From assembly GCA_029553225.1 (NCBI GenBank), contig JAKPCP010000040.1, positions 1 to 6,211 of the forward strand: DNA of 6,211 bases, read 5' to 3'. Origin of the DNA: a bacterium. GTDB taxonomy: Bacteria; Patescibacteriota; Minisyncoccia; Minisyncoccales; GWA2-38-27. A program made the position numbers and the translations under genes. Under the pieces are notes generated by a model. That model did not search any database, was not told the origin of the DNA, and was given only the letters and a program-made list of their open reading frames with translations. This document shows positions 1 through 4,857 of the stretch, piece after piece (positions within the stretch are counted from its first letter, which is position 1; each line of letters opens with the position of its first letter).

Positions 1-193
1 TTTTTTTTCGCTTAAAAACGATTTTAAAAAGGATTTTTTTTTTAAGTAATTGATAAATTTTTATTTACACTTTTTTAAAAATAATTTTTAATGACTTTTA
101 AATTTAATATAAGATTTTTCTTTACAAAATATTATTAGCTAAATTTAAACTTGATTTTTGCTAAAAAAAATAAAAATAAAAAAGGTTGGAACA

Positions 194-225
194 ACTAACA
201 AATTTTTGCAAAAAAATTTGTTAGT
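194..225. repeat. Perfect 14-bp inverted repeat with GCAA loop
   Basis: The left arm ACTAACAAATTTTT (194-207) and right arm AAAAATTTGTTAGT (212-225) are exact reverse complements around the loop GCAA, which is a GNRA-type tetraloop if transcribed. No T-run follows on the plus strand, so it is not a standard rightward terminator. Read leftward, T-rich sequence begins about 10-12 nt beyond the stem, so a weak leftward terminator for a gene before the window is possible. A short GTTG-GAA-CAAC hairpin (185-195) overlaps its left edge by two bases. A protein-binding site or origin hairpin are the alternatives. Confidence 0.75.
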
Positions 226-260
226 GTAATATATATCTTATTAATATTTTAAATCCTTTC

Positions 261-326
261 TTATTTATTAATTAATTAATATTTTATATTAATTATTAGT
301 ATATATATTAATATTAATATTAATAT
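261..326. repeat. A/T-only short-period repeat tract (possible DNA unwinding element)
   Basis: Almost every base from 261 to 326 is A or T. It contains three tandem TTAA units (268-279) and three tandem TATTAA units plus TAT (306-326), with several self-complementary stretches. It stops abruptly at a run of six C's at 327. Such easily melted DNA beside direct repeats is what an origin unwinding element looks like, but in DNA this AT-rich the tract alone is weak evidence. Confidence 0.5.
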
Positions 327-376
327 CCCCCCATGGGATACCCCAAAGGTTATATAACCCCAAGGGTAACCCCAAA
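327..376. repeat. C-rich block with ACCCCAA repeats and palindromes
   Basis: This block stands out in composition from its surroundings. ACCCCAA occurs at 340-346, 357-363 and 369-375, and a related ACCCCTT at 419-425. It also has a perfect 12-bp palindrome GGTTATATAACC (348-359), a perfect 8-bp palindrome CCCATGGG (330-337) and GGGTAACCC, an inverted repeat around one base (364-372). Strand-asymmetric C runs plus palindromes suggest a protein-binding site, a single-strand initiation site or a boundary element. Nothing in the sequence decides between these. Confidence 0.55.
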
Positions 377-429
377 ACTTGTAAGTTATTGAAAAAAAAG
401 AAAAATTTTTGATTTTGAACCCCTTGTCA

Positions 430-484
430 AAAGCAACTTGAAACGAACTTGAAACGAACTTGAAAAGGATTTGAAAGCAACTTG
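430..484. repeat. Five tandem 11-bp direct repeats (iteron-like array A)
   Basis: There are five head-to-tail 11-bp units with no gaps: AAAGCAACTTG (430-440), AAACGAACTTG (441-451), AAACGAACTTG (452-462), AAAAGGATTTG (463-473) and AAAGCAACTTG (474-484). Units 2 and 3 are identical, as are units 1 and 5. The 11-bp period is about one helical turn, which puts each unit on the same DNA face. This suits cooperative binding of an initiator, partition protein or repressor. The array is non-coding. The repeat structure is directly visible; the binding role is inferred. Confidence 0.85.
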
Positions 485-526
485 AAAAAAAAATAATAAA
501 ATTTTTGGAAGTAATTTTTATTTTTT

Positions 527-579
527 CTGCGGGTTTAATGCTTCAAATACGGGTTTGATACGGGTTTGATGCGTGTTAT
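527..579. repeat. Second 11-bp direct-repeat array (array B)
   Basis: Two exact tandem units ATACGGGTTTG (547-557, 558-568) are followed by a degenerate ATGCGTGTTAT (569-579) and preceded, after a 9-bp break, by CTGCGGGTTTA (527-537). Against array A in the same orientation, AAACGAACTTG and ATACGGGTTTG agree at 7 of 11 positions. The three central differences are all transitions, and the fourth array-A unit has an intermediate centre. The two arrays look like diverged members of one binding-site family (about AWACGRRYTTG), separated by a 42-bp A/T-rich spacer. Confidence 0.75.
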
Positions 580-793
580 TTGTTTGTTTAAAATAATTAG
601 AAAATGAAAAAATAATTAAAAATTTAATATTATTTTGAGATTAAGAAAAATTATTTTGTGAAAGAAAAGTAATGTAATAAATAAAAATTCAAATGTCAAG
701 AAAAAAATTAAAATTTTATAGGGTAAAAATTTTTATATTTCTTTACAATTTTGATTTTTTATTTTGCAACTAAATTTGGAACTAAAGTAAAAA

Positions 794-928
794 ATGGAAA
801 ATAAAAATAAAAATAACCAAATATTTAAATTCACCTTGGAATTATACCAATCAAGAAAAAAAATCATCATTTTAGATATTTTATTTTTAACAAAATTAAA
901 AATTCATTCAATTAAAAAATGGAGGTAA
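794..928 (+). CDS. Possible 44-aa leader protein, unknown
   Basis: An open frame of 44 codons begins MENKNKNNQIFKF and ends KKWR. I do not recognise it. Its last codons (TGG AGG TAA) contain the SD sequence of the next gene, whose ATG lies one base after the stop. That is the same arrangement seen at the real exonuclease/coiled-coil junction at 3757-3768, and it is the main argument that this frame is translated. Against it, there is no good SD upstream of 794, only a weak purine stretch, and the composition is mostly Lys/Asn/Ile/Leu, as expected from random AT-rich DNA. It has no signal peptide or clear membrane segment. Confidence 0.3.
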   Translation: MENKNKNNQIFKFTLELYQSRKKIIILDILFLTKLKIHSIKKWR

Positions 929-929
929 T

Positions 930-1295
930 ATGTATTTTTTAAGATTTGTAACAGGAAACGATGCTTATCGAATGAAGAGAAACTTACTTCAAGTTTACAA
1001 TTCCAAAACAAAAAAAGTTGAATACGAGGAACCCATATTTTGTAAATCCTGGACAAACAGGATGAGGAATGAAATAGAACAAAAATCTAAAACTATTTTA
1101 GAATTATTTAGAACGAATTATCATCTTTCCGACCAAAAATCAATTTCAAGAATGATGGATTATTATTGGATAAAAAAAATAGCATTCAATGAATTAGAAC
1201 ATGCTATTTCAAAAACCGTTGAAATAAAGGAAAATATTTTATCGCAACTTGAAGAAATAGAACAAGAAAAATTATTAAACGAAGTAATGAAATAA
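930..1295 (+). CDS. Hypothetical early protein, 121 aa
   Basis: The function is not recognised. It starts at an ATG with a strong SD (GGAGG at 921-925, four bases before the start). The protein is charged and looks helical. Residues about 1-45 contain Phe, Tyr and Arg in a possibly folded N-terminal part. Residues about 46-66 and 84-121 look like long amphipathic helices, the latter rich in Glu/Lys/Leu and possibly a coiled coil. There is a single Cys (C38), with no metal-binding cluster, signal peptide or membrane segment. It is the first well-supported gene of the operon-like run and lies 13 nt before the next frame. Its position near a probable anti-CRISPR gene makes an early host-takeover or anti-defence role plausible, but nothing in the sequence shows one. 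Confidence 0.8.
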   Translation: MYFLRFVTGNDAYRMKRNLLQVYNSKTKKVEYEEPIFCKSWTNRMRNEIEQKSKTILELFRTNYHLSDQKSISRMMDYYWIKKIAFNELEHAISKTVEIKENILSQLEEIEQEKLLNEVMK

Positions 1296-1308
1296 ATAAA
1301 GAAAAATA

Positions 1309-1536
1309 ATGAAAAACAAAGAAACAGAATTAATAAATCAATTACGAATTGTAGCAAATTTATTTTCAAAATTCCATTATTATTCAATAAGTATTAAGAA
1401 TGGAATAAATGTTTTATTATACGAAATAGCAGAGGGAAATAATTATTTTATAGTTGAGAAAATAAAAACAAATAAAAGGAGGGCTTATGTTATACTTTTT
1501 AAATACAGCAATTTTGCCAAATCCAGGAAAATATGA
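1309..1536 (+). CDS. Hypothetical small protein, 75 aa, overlapping the next gene
   Basis: I do not recognise this protein. It begins MKNKETELINQLRIV. It has a helical N-terminus followed by what look like beta strands (around residues 25-52, with alternating hydrophobics), so it could be a small alpha/beta fold. The start has only a weak A-rich leader and no real SD, but it lies 13 nt after the previous stop, so re-initiation is possible. Its last 16 or so codons run through the SD and first 50 nt of the DUF1874 gene in another frame, an unusually long overlap for this window. The true product could end earlier if there is a sequencing or natural frameshift near 1470-1490. It is likely real up to about residue 55 and less certain after that. 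Confidence 0.55.
   Translation: MKNKETELINQLRIVANLFSKFHYYSISIKNGINVLLYEIAEGNNYFIVEKIKTNKRRAYVILFKYSNFAKSRKI
1478..1489 (+). promoter_or_regulatory. Strong ribosome site and start cassette GGAGGGCTTATG
   Basis: GGAGG is followed by four bases and the ATG of the DUF1874 gene. The 14-mer GGAGGGCTTATGTT at 1478-1491 recurs exactly at 5188-5201 before the 54-aa gene. It predicts strong independent translation despite lying inside the preceding 75-aa frame. Confidence 0.75.
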
Positions 1537-1801
1537 ATGCAAGGCAATATCTTTGGAAGAAGCGATCAATATATGGGAAAATACTAATGAGAAATTATCT
1601 GCTATAGGACACTCTGCAACCGTGCAAATTTTAAACGAATTAAATTTTGACATAAGGGGAAATCGAGTAGCAATAACAATGGAGCAGGGAGACGGAGCTT
1701 TGATTTTCAAATTAAAGCAACGTTTACCAGAAGGAAAAATCCTATCAAAATCTGAAATCGAAGATATTGGATACGAATTTTGGTTTTTGTTTAGAATATA
1801 G
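1487..1801 (+). CDS. DUF1874 (YddF/STIV-B116) family protein; probable viral ring nuclease anti-CRISPR AcrIII-1
   Basis: This 104-aa protein matches the DUF1874 family end to end. It has the N-terminal MLYFLNTAILPNPGKYE strand motif, the Ser/Ala-Ile-Gly-His-Ser/Ala-x-Thr-x-Gln block (residues 38-47), RLPEGKIL (79-86) and the closing SEIEDIGYEFWFLFRI. Family members (SIRV1 gp29, STIV B116, YddF of ICEBs1) are small dimers. Viral members known as AcrIII-1 are metal-independent ring nucleases that cleave cyclic tetra-adenylate (cA4), switching off type III CRISPR effectors such as Csx1/Can1. In SIRV1 gp29 the key residues are His47 and Glu88; here His42, Arg79 and Glu82 fall at matching motif positions. 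Length is typical and the start has a near-ideal SD. Bacterial homologues (Crn2) sit inside type III CRISPR loci. The phage-like neighbours (SSB, Bet, exonuclease) favour an anti-CRISPR role here. Family assignment is firm; activity is inferred. Confidence 0.9.
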   Translation: MLYFLNTAILPNPGKYECKAISLEEAINIWENTNEKLSAIGHSATVQILNELNFDIRGNRVAITMEQGDGALIFKLKQRLPEGKILSKSEIEDIGYEFWFLFRI

Positions 1802-1820
1802 AACAAGAAGGGGAAGAAAA

Positions 1821-1892
1821 ATGAGTAATAAAGAATATTACAAAAAAAATCCGATAAACAGAATTAAAAATAAAATTAAAAATATTTTTTAA
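1821..1892 (+). CDS. Possible 23-aa peptide, unknown
   Basis: A 23-codon frame, MSNKEYYKKNPINRIKNKIK plus NIF, fills most of the 108-nt gap between the DUF1874 gene and SSB. A poor SD-like AAGGGG (1808-1813) precedes it. The peptide is strongly basic (about eight Lys/Arg). It may be a real small basic peptide, a leader or chance; the A-rich composition makes chance quite likely. Confidence 0.22.
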   Translation: MSNKEYYKKNPINRIKNKIKNIF

Positions 1893-1909
1893 AATAAGGA
1901 GAACAAAAA

Positions 1910-2305
1910 ATGAATAAAGTATTTTTAATCGGTTATTTGGGGAACAACCCTGAACAAATAGAAAGTGATAAAGCAACTATTGTCAAATTTAATTTGGCAA
2001 CCAGTAGAGGCAAAAATGAAAATAAACACACCGAATGGCATAGAATTATAGCTTTTTATAATACCGCAAAACTAATAAAACAATATTTAAACAAAGGGGA
2101 TTTAATTTTCCTTGAAGGAACAATCCACTATTCAAACTACGAAAAAAATGGCAATAAAATGTACTCAACCGAAATAATTTGTAATACATTCCGAATTCTA
2201 AAATCTTCTTCATTTAAAAATAATAAAGAAAATTTAATTGAAGCAGAAACAACCGAAGCAACCGAAGCAATCGAATATGATGATGATGAAGATATACCAT
2301 TCTAA
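1910..2305 (+). CDS. ssb: Single-stranded DNA-binding protein (SSB)
   Basis: A 131-aa SSB. The OB-fold spans residues about 1-98, with the classic start MNKVFLIGYLGNNPE, the TEWHRIIAF strand carrying Trp43, and the KGDLIFLEGTIHYSNYEKNG region. A short, low-complexity tail (99-123, with repeated Thr-Glu-Ala) ends in the acidic tip DDDEDIPF (124-131), which in SSBs recruits partner proteins. The protein would coat single-stranded DNA during phage replication and recombination as a homotetramer. It is shorter than typical chromosomal SSBs (about 165-178 aa) because the linker is reduced, as is common in phage copies. The start follows AAGGAG with suitable spacing. It lies 26 nt before the annealase gene, a usual arrangement for phage recombination modules. 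Confidence 0.95.
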   Translation: MNKVFLIGYLGNNPEQIESDKATIVKFNLATSRGKNENKHTEWHRIIAFYNTAKLIKQYLNKGDLIFLEGTIHYSNYEKNGNKMYSTEIICNTFRILKSSSFKNNKENLIEAETTEATEAIEYDDDEDIPF

Positions 2306-2331
2306 AAAAATAATAAAAATAGGAGAAAACA

Positions 2332-3210
2332 TTGGAACAGAAAATTGAAAATTTAAAAGTGCTGGCAGAAATAACGAAGGTAGATACAAAAGATATTGTT
2401 GAACTTATGAAAAAAAATGTTATGCCAGCAGGTTGCAGCGATTCGGAGCTTGGTTTTGCTCTTGCTATCGCAGCTAAATATAATCTTAACCCATTTACGA
2501 ATGAAATATGTTTTATTCGTACAAAAAATGGGAGGTTGATACCTTATGTCCAGTATGATGGATGGGTAAAAATAACGAGGACGCTTGATCCAGAATCGAA
2601 CATAATATTCGAAGAAAATTTTGATGGGAATGGGAAAATATTTTCTGTAACCTGTCAAATTATTTCTAAAAAAGGGAGTGTAAAAGTTACAGAATATTAT
2701 CAAGAATGCTTTATACCAAATCGAGATGCTTGGGTAAAATATCCGATAAGAATGCTGCGGAATAAATCATTTAATCAAGCGGCGAGATTGCAATTTGGTA
2801 TATCGGGCATTTACGATGAAGACGAGATGCGCAGAATAATTGAAAGTGAAAATAGGAATAATGGAAACAACGAAAATAAAATCTTACCCGAACCAGAAAT
2901 AAAATCACTACCTGAACAAAAATCCGAACCAAATCAAATTGCACAAGAGAAAATCGCGCAGCCAACACAATCCGCACAATCTACACAACCAACACAAACT
3001 ACAATAGCAACACAAAAAACAACCAAAAAGAAAATAAATATATCCGAAGGAATGAAACAAAAATTAGTTAAAGCAAAAGAATTTATTGGACAGGAAAAAT
3101 TTGACAATATAATAAGCGACCTTCATATAAAAAAATCAGATATAAATGATGATATTGGGAAAATAATATTGAAAAAAGTTATTGATTTATATGGGGGTGC
3201 ACAATGTTAG
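2332..3210 (+). CDS. bet: Bet/RecT-family single-strand annealing protein
   Basis: This 292-aa recombinase starts at a TTG six bases after AGGAG (2321-2325); no better ATG is near and the family N-terminus is preserved. Residues about 30-172 match the lambda Bet type: LNPFTNEI (52-59), GRLIPYVQYDGWVKI (67-81), YYQECF (122-127), WVKYPIRMLRNKSFNQAARL (134-153) and FGISGIYDEDEMRRI (155-169). The family binds single-stranded DNA, forms rings or filaments and anneals complementary strands, usually with a partner exonuclease, here the next gene. Residues about 173-235 are a Pro/Gln/Thr/Ser linker. A basic, helical segment (236-292) follows and probably serves as a C-terminal DNA- or SSB-interaction domain. 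The stop overlaps the exonuclease ATG by 7 nt, so translation is likely coupled. Confidence 0.95.
   Translation: MEQKIENLKVLAEITKVDTKDIVELMKKNVMPAGCSDSELGFALAIAAKYNLNPFTNEICFIRTKNGRLIPYVQYDGWVKITRTLDPESNIIFEENFDGNGKIFSVTCQIISKKGSVKVTEYYQECFIPNRDAWVKYPIRMLRNKSFNQAARLQFGISGIYDEDEMRRIIESENRNNGNNENKILPEPEIKSLPEQKSEPNQIAQEKIAQPTQSAQSTQPTQTTIATQKTTKKKINISEGMKQKLVKAKEFIGQEKFDNIISDLHIKKSDINDDIGKIILKKVIDLYGGAQC
2958..3021 (+). repeat. Low-complexity ACACAA-rich repeat inside the annealase gene
   Basis: The linker-coding DNA is built from imperfect ACACAA/GCACAA units encoding the Gln/Thr/Pro/Ser-rich stretch at about residues 209-230 (for example TQSAQSTQPTQT). Such tracts vary in length by slippage without disturbing the flanking domains. 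It is a flexible tether rather than a separate element. Confidence 0.6.
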
Positions 3211-3764
3211 AATTTAATGCCGAAAAACACGAATATCTATTAGAGGGTAAAAAAATACCATCCGTCACGGAAATATTACAAGCATTACATAATTTCCAAT
3301 TTGTTTCGAAAGATAAATTGGAAACTGCAAAAAATAATGGGAGTAATATTCATAAAGCTTTAGAATACTACGATAAAAATCTTCTATCAGAAAAAAGCAT
3401 AAATGATTATCAAAATATTATAAAAATCTGGGAAGATTTTATTAAACACTATGATGCCAAAATAAAACATATCGAATTAAGCTTATATTCACCGCGAGGA
3501 TTTGCGGGAACGATTGATAGAATAATCGAAGTAAAAAACAAAAACATTTTAGTTGACATCAAAACTGGCAAACCCAATAAAATAATGCCACTTCAAACAA
3601 TGGCTTATAAATTATTATGTCAAGACAATAATATTAAAATTTATAAGCGCTGGTGCGTATTTTTCCAAGAAGACAAATATATAGTTAGTGAGCACAAAAA
3701 CGATTTTCAGGATGAGCAAATATTTACATCCTGCTTAAACATTTATAATTTTTTAAGGAGGTAA
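3204..3764 (+). CDS. PD-(D/E)XK nuclease, phage exonuclease partner of Bet
   Basis: A 186-aa nuclease of the RecB/Cas4-like PD-(D/E)XK superfamily. Visible features are the N-terminal HEYLLEGKKIPSVTEIL lead-in (9-25), the His motif GSNIHKALE (46-54, His50), GFAGTIDRI with Asp105, VDIKTGK with Asp118 and Lys120 (the D-x-K catalytic pair), and the QTMAY motif (131-135). These give a full metal-dependent active site. Members next to Bet/RecT resect double-stranded ends to make the single strands that the annealase pairs. It is compact and has no helicase or Cas4-type Cys cluster; the visible cysteines do not form a 4Cys Fe-S set. It overlaps the bet stop by 7 nt. Its last codons (AGG AGG TAA) form the SD of the next gene, so the three genes are tightly coupled. 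Confidence 0.88.
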   Translation: MLEFNAEKHEYLLEGKKIPSVTEILQALHNFQFVSKDKLETAKNNGSNIHKALEYYDKNLLSEKSINDYQNIIKIWEDFIKHYDAKIKHIELSLYSPRGFAGTIDRIIEVKNKNILVDIKTGKPNKIMPLQTMAYKLLCQDNNIKIYKRWCVFFQEDKYIVSEHKNDFQDEQIFTSCLNIYNFLRR

Positions 3765-3765
3765 T

Positions 3766-4431
3766 ATGTTTGAAATTAATTTAGAAAAAGAAATTGATTC
3801 AACTGAAGTGATGCTAATGCAGAAGGAAACAGAGGCATTAGAAATAAAAGCTTCATTATTTATAATTACAAACAATGAAGAATATAATGAAGCGAGTAAT
3901 TTATTAAACACTATTCGAAAAAAAATAAAAAAAATTGAGGAATATCGCAAGTCAATAACCGACCCTATAAATCAACAACTAAAAAGAATAAAAGAATTTT
4001 TTGACACTCCTATAAACAAATTAAAAAAAGCTGATAATATTATAGTTTCTGCGATGCAAAAATTCCAAGAAGAAGAAAGAAAAAGAATTGAAATCATAAA
4101 TCGAAAATTATTAGAGGAACAGGAAAAACAAAAAAAGAAACTCGAGGAAAAGGCAAAAAAGCTTGAAGAAAAAGGTAAGTTAGAGCTTGCTCAAAAAATT
4201 AAAAAAGATATCCAGAATATTGTAGCTCCAGTAATTACGGTTGAAACAAAAGCAAAGGGAACCTATGAAGTAGAAATCTGGAAATTCCGAGTAGTTGATT
4301 TTGAAAAAATCCCTCGCGAATATTTGATTGTCAACGAAAAAATGTTAAATGAAATTGCAAGACAAACTAAAGGAACGAAAAACATTCCTGGAATAGAATT
4401 CTATTCCGAGAAATCAATACGCACGAGGTGA
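3766..4431 (+). CDS. Coiled-coil phage recombination-module protein, unknown exact role
   Basis: A 221-aa protein seen in type next to phage annealases, though I cannot name its family with certainty. Residues about 5-95 are helical, including RKSITDPINQQLKRIKEFFDTPI (61-83), a pattern found in several phage proteins of this position. Residues about 98-150 form a long, highly charged Glu/Lys coiled coil (EEERKRIEIINRKLLEEQEK). After a short hinge, a C-terminal domain (about 160-221) carries WKFRVVDFEKIPREYL (172-187) and KNIPGIEFY (205-213). It lies one base after the exonuclease stop, with GGAGG inside the exonuclease gene. A structural or Gam-like end-protecting role, or a Bet/exonuclease cofactor, is possible. 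No catalytic motif is visible. Confidence 0.82.
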   Translation: MFEINLEKEIDSTEVMLMQKETEALEIKASLFIITNNEEYNEASNLLNTIRKKIKKIEEYRKSITDPINQQLKRIKEFFDTPINKLKKADNIIVSAMQKFQEEERKRIEIINRKLLEEQEKQKKKLEEKAKKLEEKGKLELAQKIKKDIQNIVAPVITVETKAKGTYEVEIWKFRVVDFEKIPREYLIVNEKMLNEIARQTKGTKNIPGIEFYSEKSIRTR

Positions 4432-4432
4432 T
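4425..4432 (+). promoter_or_regulatory. GAGGTGAT ribosome site preceding a probable TTG start
   Basis: This is an extended match to the 16S anti-SD and overlaps the stop of the coiled-coil gene. GAGG, four bases, then TTG (4433) has the same spacing as the window's GGAGG-N4-ATG cassettes. The ATG at 4439 would be ten bases away. That spacing favours the TTG, while codon strength favours the ATG. Confidence 0.55.
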
Positions 4433-4747
4433 TTGAAAATGGAAGAACCCATAACAAATAAAGTTTATTGGTTATCGTTCACAAGGTATAAAACCGAAGG
4501 GGACGGTTTTATACCTTATAAAAAATTAAAAAAATTAGGTAGGACAAGACTTGAAATTATCACAGAGGCTACGAGGAAATGTTTATACAAAGAATGGGAA
4601 GAAGAATTCATTTCTTGTAATATAATGTTGAACTACGGATTACATCACATATCGGACGATGACCAAAAACGAATAAGCTTTATTGAAAAAAGATTAAATT
4701 GCATAAATCTTAATTCGGATATTTTATGTCCAAAGGAGGAAATATGA
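4433..4747 (+). CDS. Hypothetical protein, 104 aa
   Basis: Not recognised. The TTG start (4433) gives MKMEEPITNKVYWLSF and an in-frame ATG at 4439 gives 102 aa; the SD spacing does not settle it fully. The first half looks mixed alpha/beta with aromatic residues (YWLSFTRYKTEGDGFIPY). The second half appears helical and contains four Cys in the whole protein (around residues 50, 62, 89 and 99) without a tidy CxxC pair, so metal binding is not supported. The last codons (AAG GAG GAA ATA TGA) supply a strong SD and an overlapping ATG for the next small frame. It follows the recombination genes directly, so it is probably a co-expressed early phage protein. Confidence 0.72.
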   Translation: MKMEEPITNKVYWLSFTRYKTEGDGFIPYKKLKKLGRTRLEIITEATRKCLYKEWEEEFISCNIMLNYGLHHISDDDQKRISFIEKRLNCINLNSDILCPKEEI

Positions 4748-4857
4748 ATTTAGATAAAATTATAACAAAATATAATATTTTACGCAAACAACATAATGAA
4801 AGGAGTAATAAATATGTCAGAAAGAGAATTAAAAATTTGGTGCGCAGTCAAATTTAA
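4744..4857 (+). CDS. Possible 37-aa basic protein overlapping two neighbours
   Basis: The frame starts at an ATG overlapping the previous stop (ATGA, 4744-4747) with AAAGGAGG just before it, giving GGAGGAAATATG, the same cassette shape as proven-looking starts here. It encodes MNLDKIITKYNILRKQHNER and then a Lys/Arg-rich tail, with a net positive charge. It overlaps the following gene by 44 nt in another frame. Possible readings are a small DNA- or RNA-binding peptide, or a coupling frame that carries ribosomes to the 4814 start. I do not recognise the sequence. The start signal is good evidence; the composition is not. Confidence 0.42.
   Translation: MNLDKIITKYNILRKQHNERSNKYVRKRIKNLVRSQI
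4799..4805 (+). promoter_or_regulatory. AAAGGAG ribosome site that sets the 4814 start
   Basis: AAAGGAG ends eight bases before ATG 4814. An in-frame ATG at 4796 lies upstream of and partly within the SD, and has no SD of its own. So the protein should begin MSERELKIWC rather than six residues earlier. Confidence 0.7.

Larger units (their letters stand above)
1..793. other. Long gene-poor, AT-rich control/origin-like region
   Basis: No reading frame here has both a credible length and a ribosome site; the best is a 26-codon frame at 693-773 with no Shine-Dalgarno sequence. The region is long poly-A/T tracts broken by a perfect hairpin (194-225), an A/T-only repeat tract (about 261-326), a C-rich block (327-376) and two arrays of 11-bp direct repeats (430-484, 527-579). 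All genes in the window run rightward from its far side, so it should carry the promoter of the early operon. The layout of an A/T-only tract next to phased direct repeats is typical of iteron origins and of some partition sites. That role is inference. I see no clear -35/-10 pair. Confidence 0.7.

Noticed and set aside
1..180. Structured RNA or terminator in the leading poly-T/poly-A sequence
   Set aside because: I found only homopolymer runs and short A/T complementarity, nothing beyond base composition.
430..579. CRISPR array
   Set aside because: Units are 11 bp and contiguous with no unique spacers, so this is an iteron-like tandem array.
656..680. TTGTGA...TAATAA as an early promoter
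   Set aside because: The spacing is about 13 nt instead of about 17, and similar A/T-rich matches occur throughout the region.
693..773. 26-codon plus-strand frame (MSRKKLKFYRVKIF...)
   Set aside because: It has no SD, is very short, and its Phe/Lys/Ile content is typical of chance in A/T-rich DNA.
836..850. TTGG-N7-CCAA inverted repeat, with TATAAT on the minus strand
   Set aside because: The arms are only four bases, and no -35 sequence lies at the right distance for a leftward promoter. It is too weak in this composition.
1417..1806. Minus-strand open frame of 129 codons
   Set aside because: It lies antisense to the DUF1874 gene, which has a clear family match and SD. The antisense product is rich in Phe/Ile/Ser/Cys, as expected from reading an AT-rich gene backwards.
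2353..2703. Minus-strand open frame of 116 codons
   Set aside because: It is antisense to the core of the Bet annealase, has no SD, and its composition is that of a shadow frame.
3204..3764. Cas4 adaptation nuclease
   Set aside because: There is no four-Cys iron-sulfur cluster and no cas genes nearby. The direct link to Bet fits a phage exonuclease.
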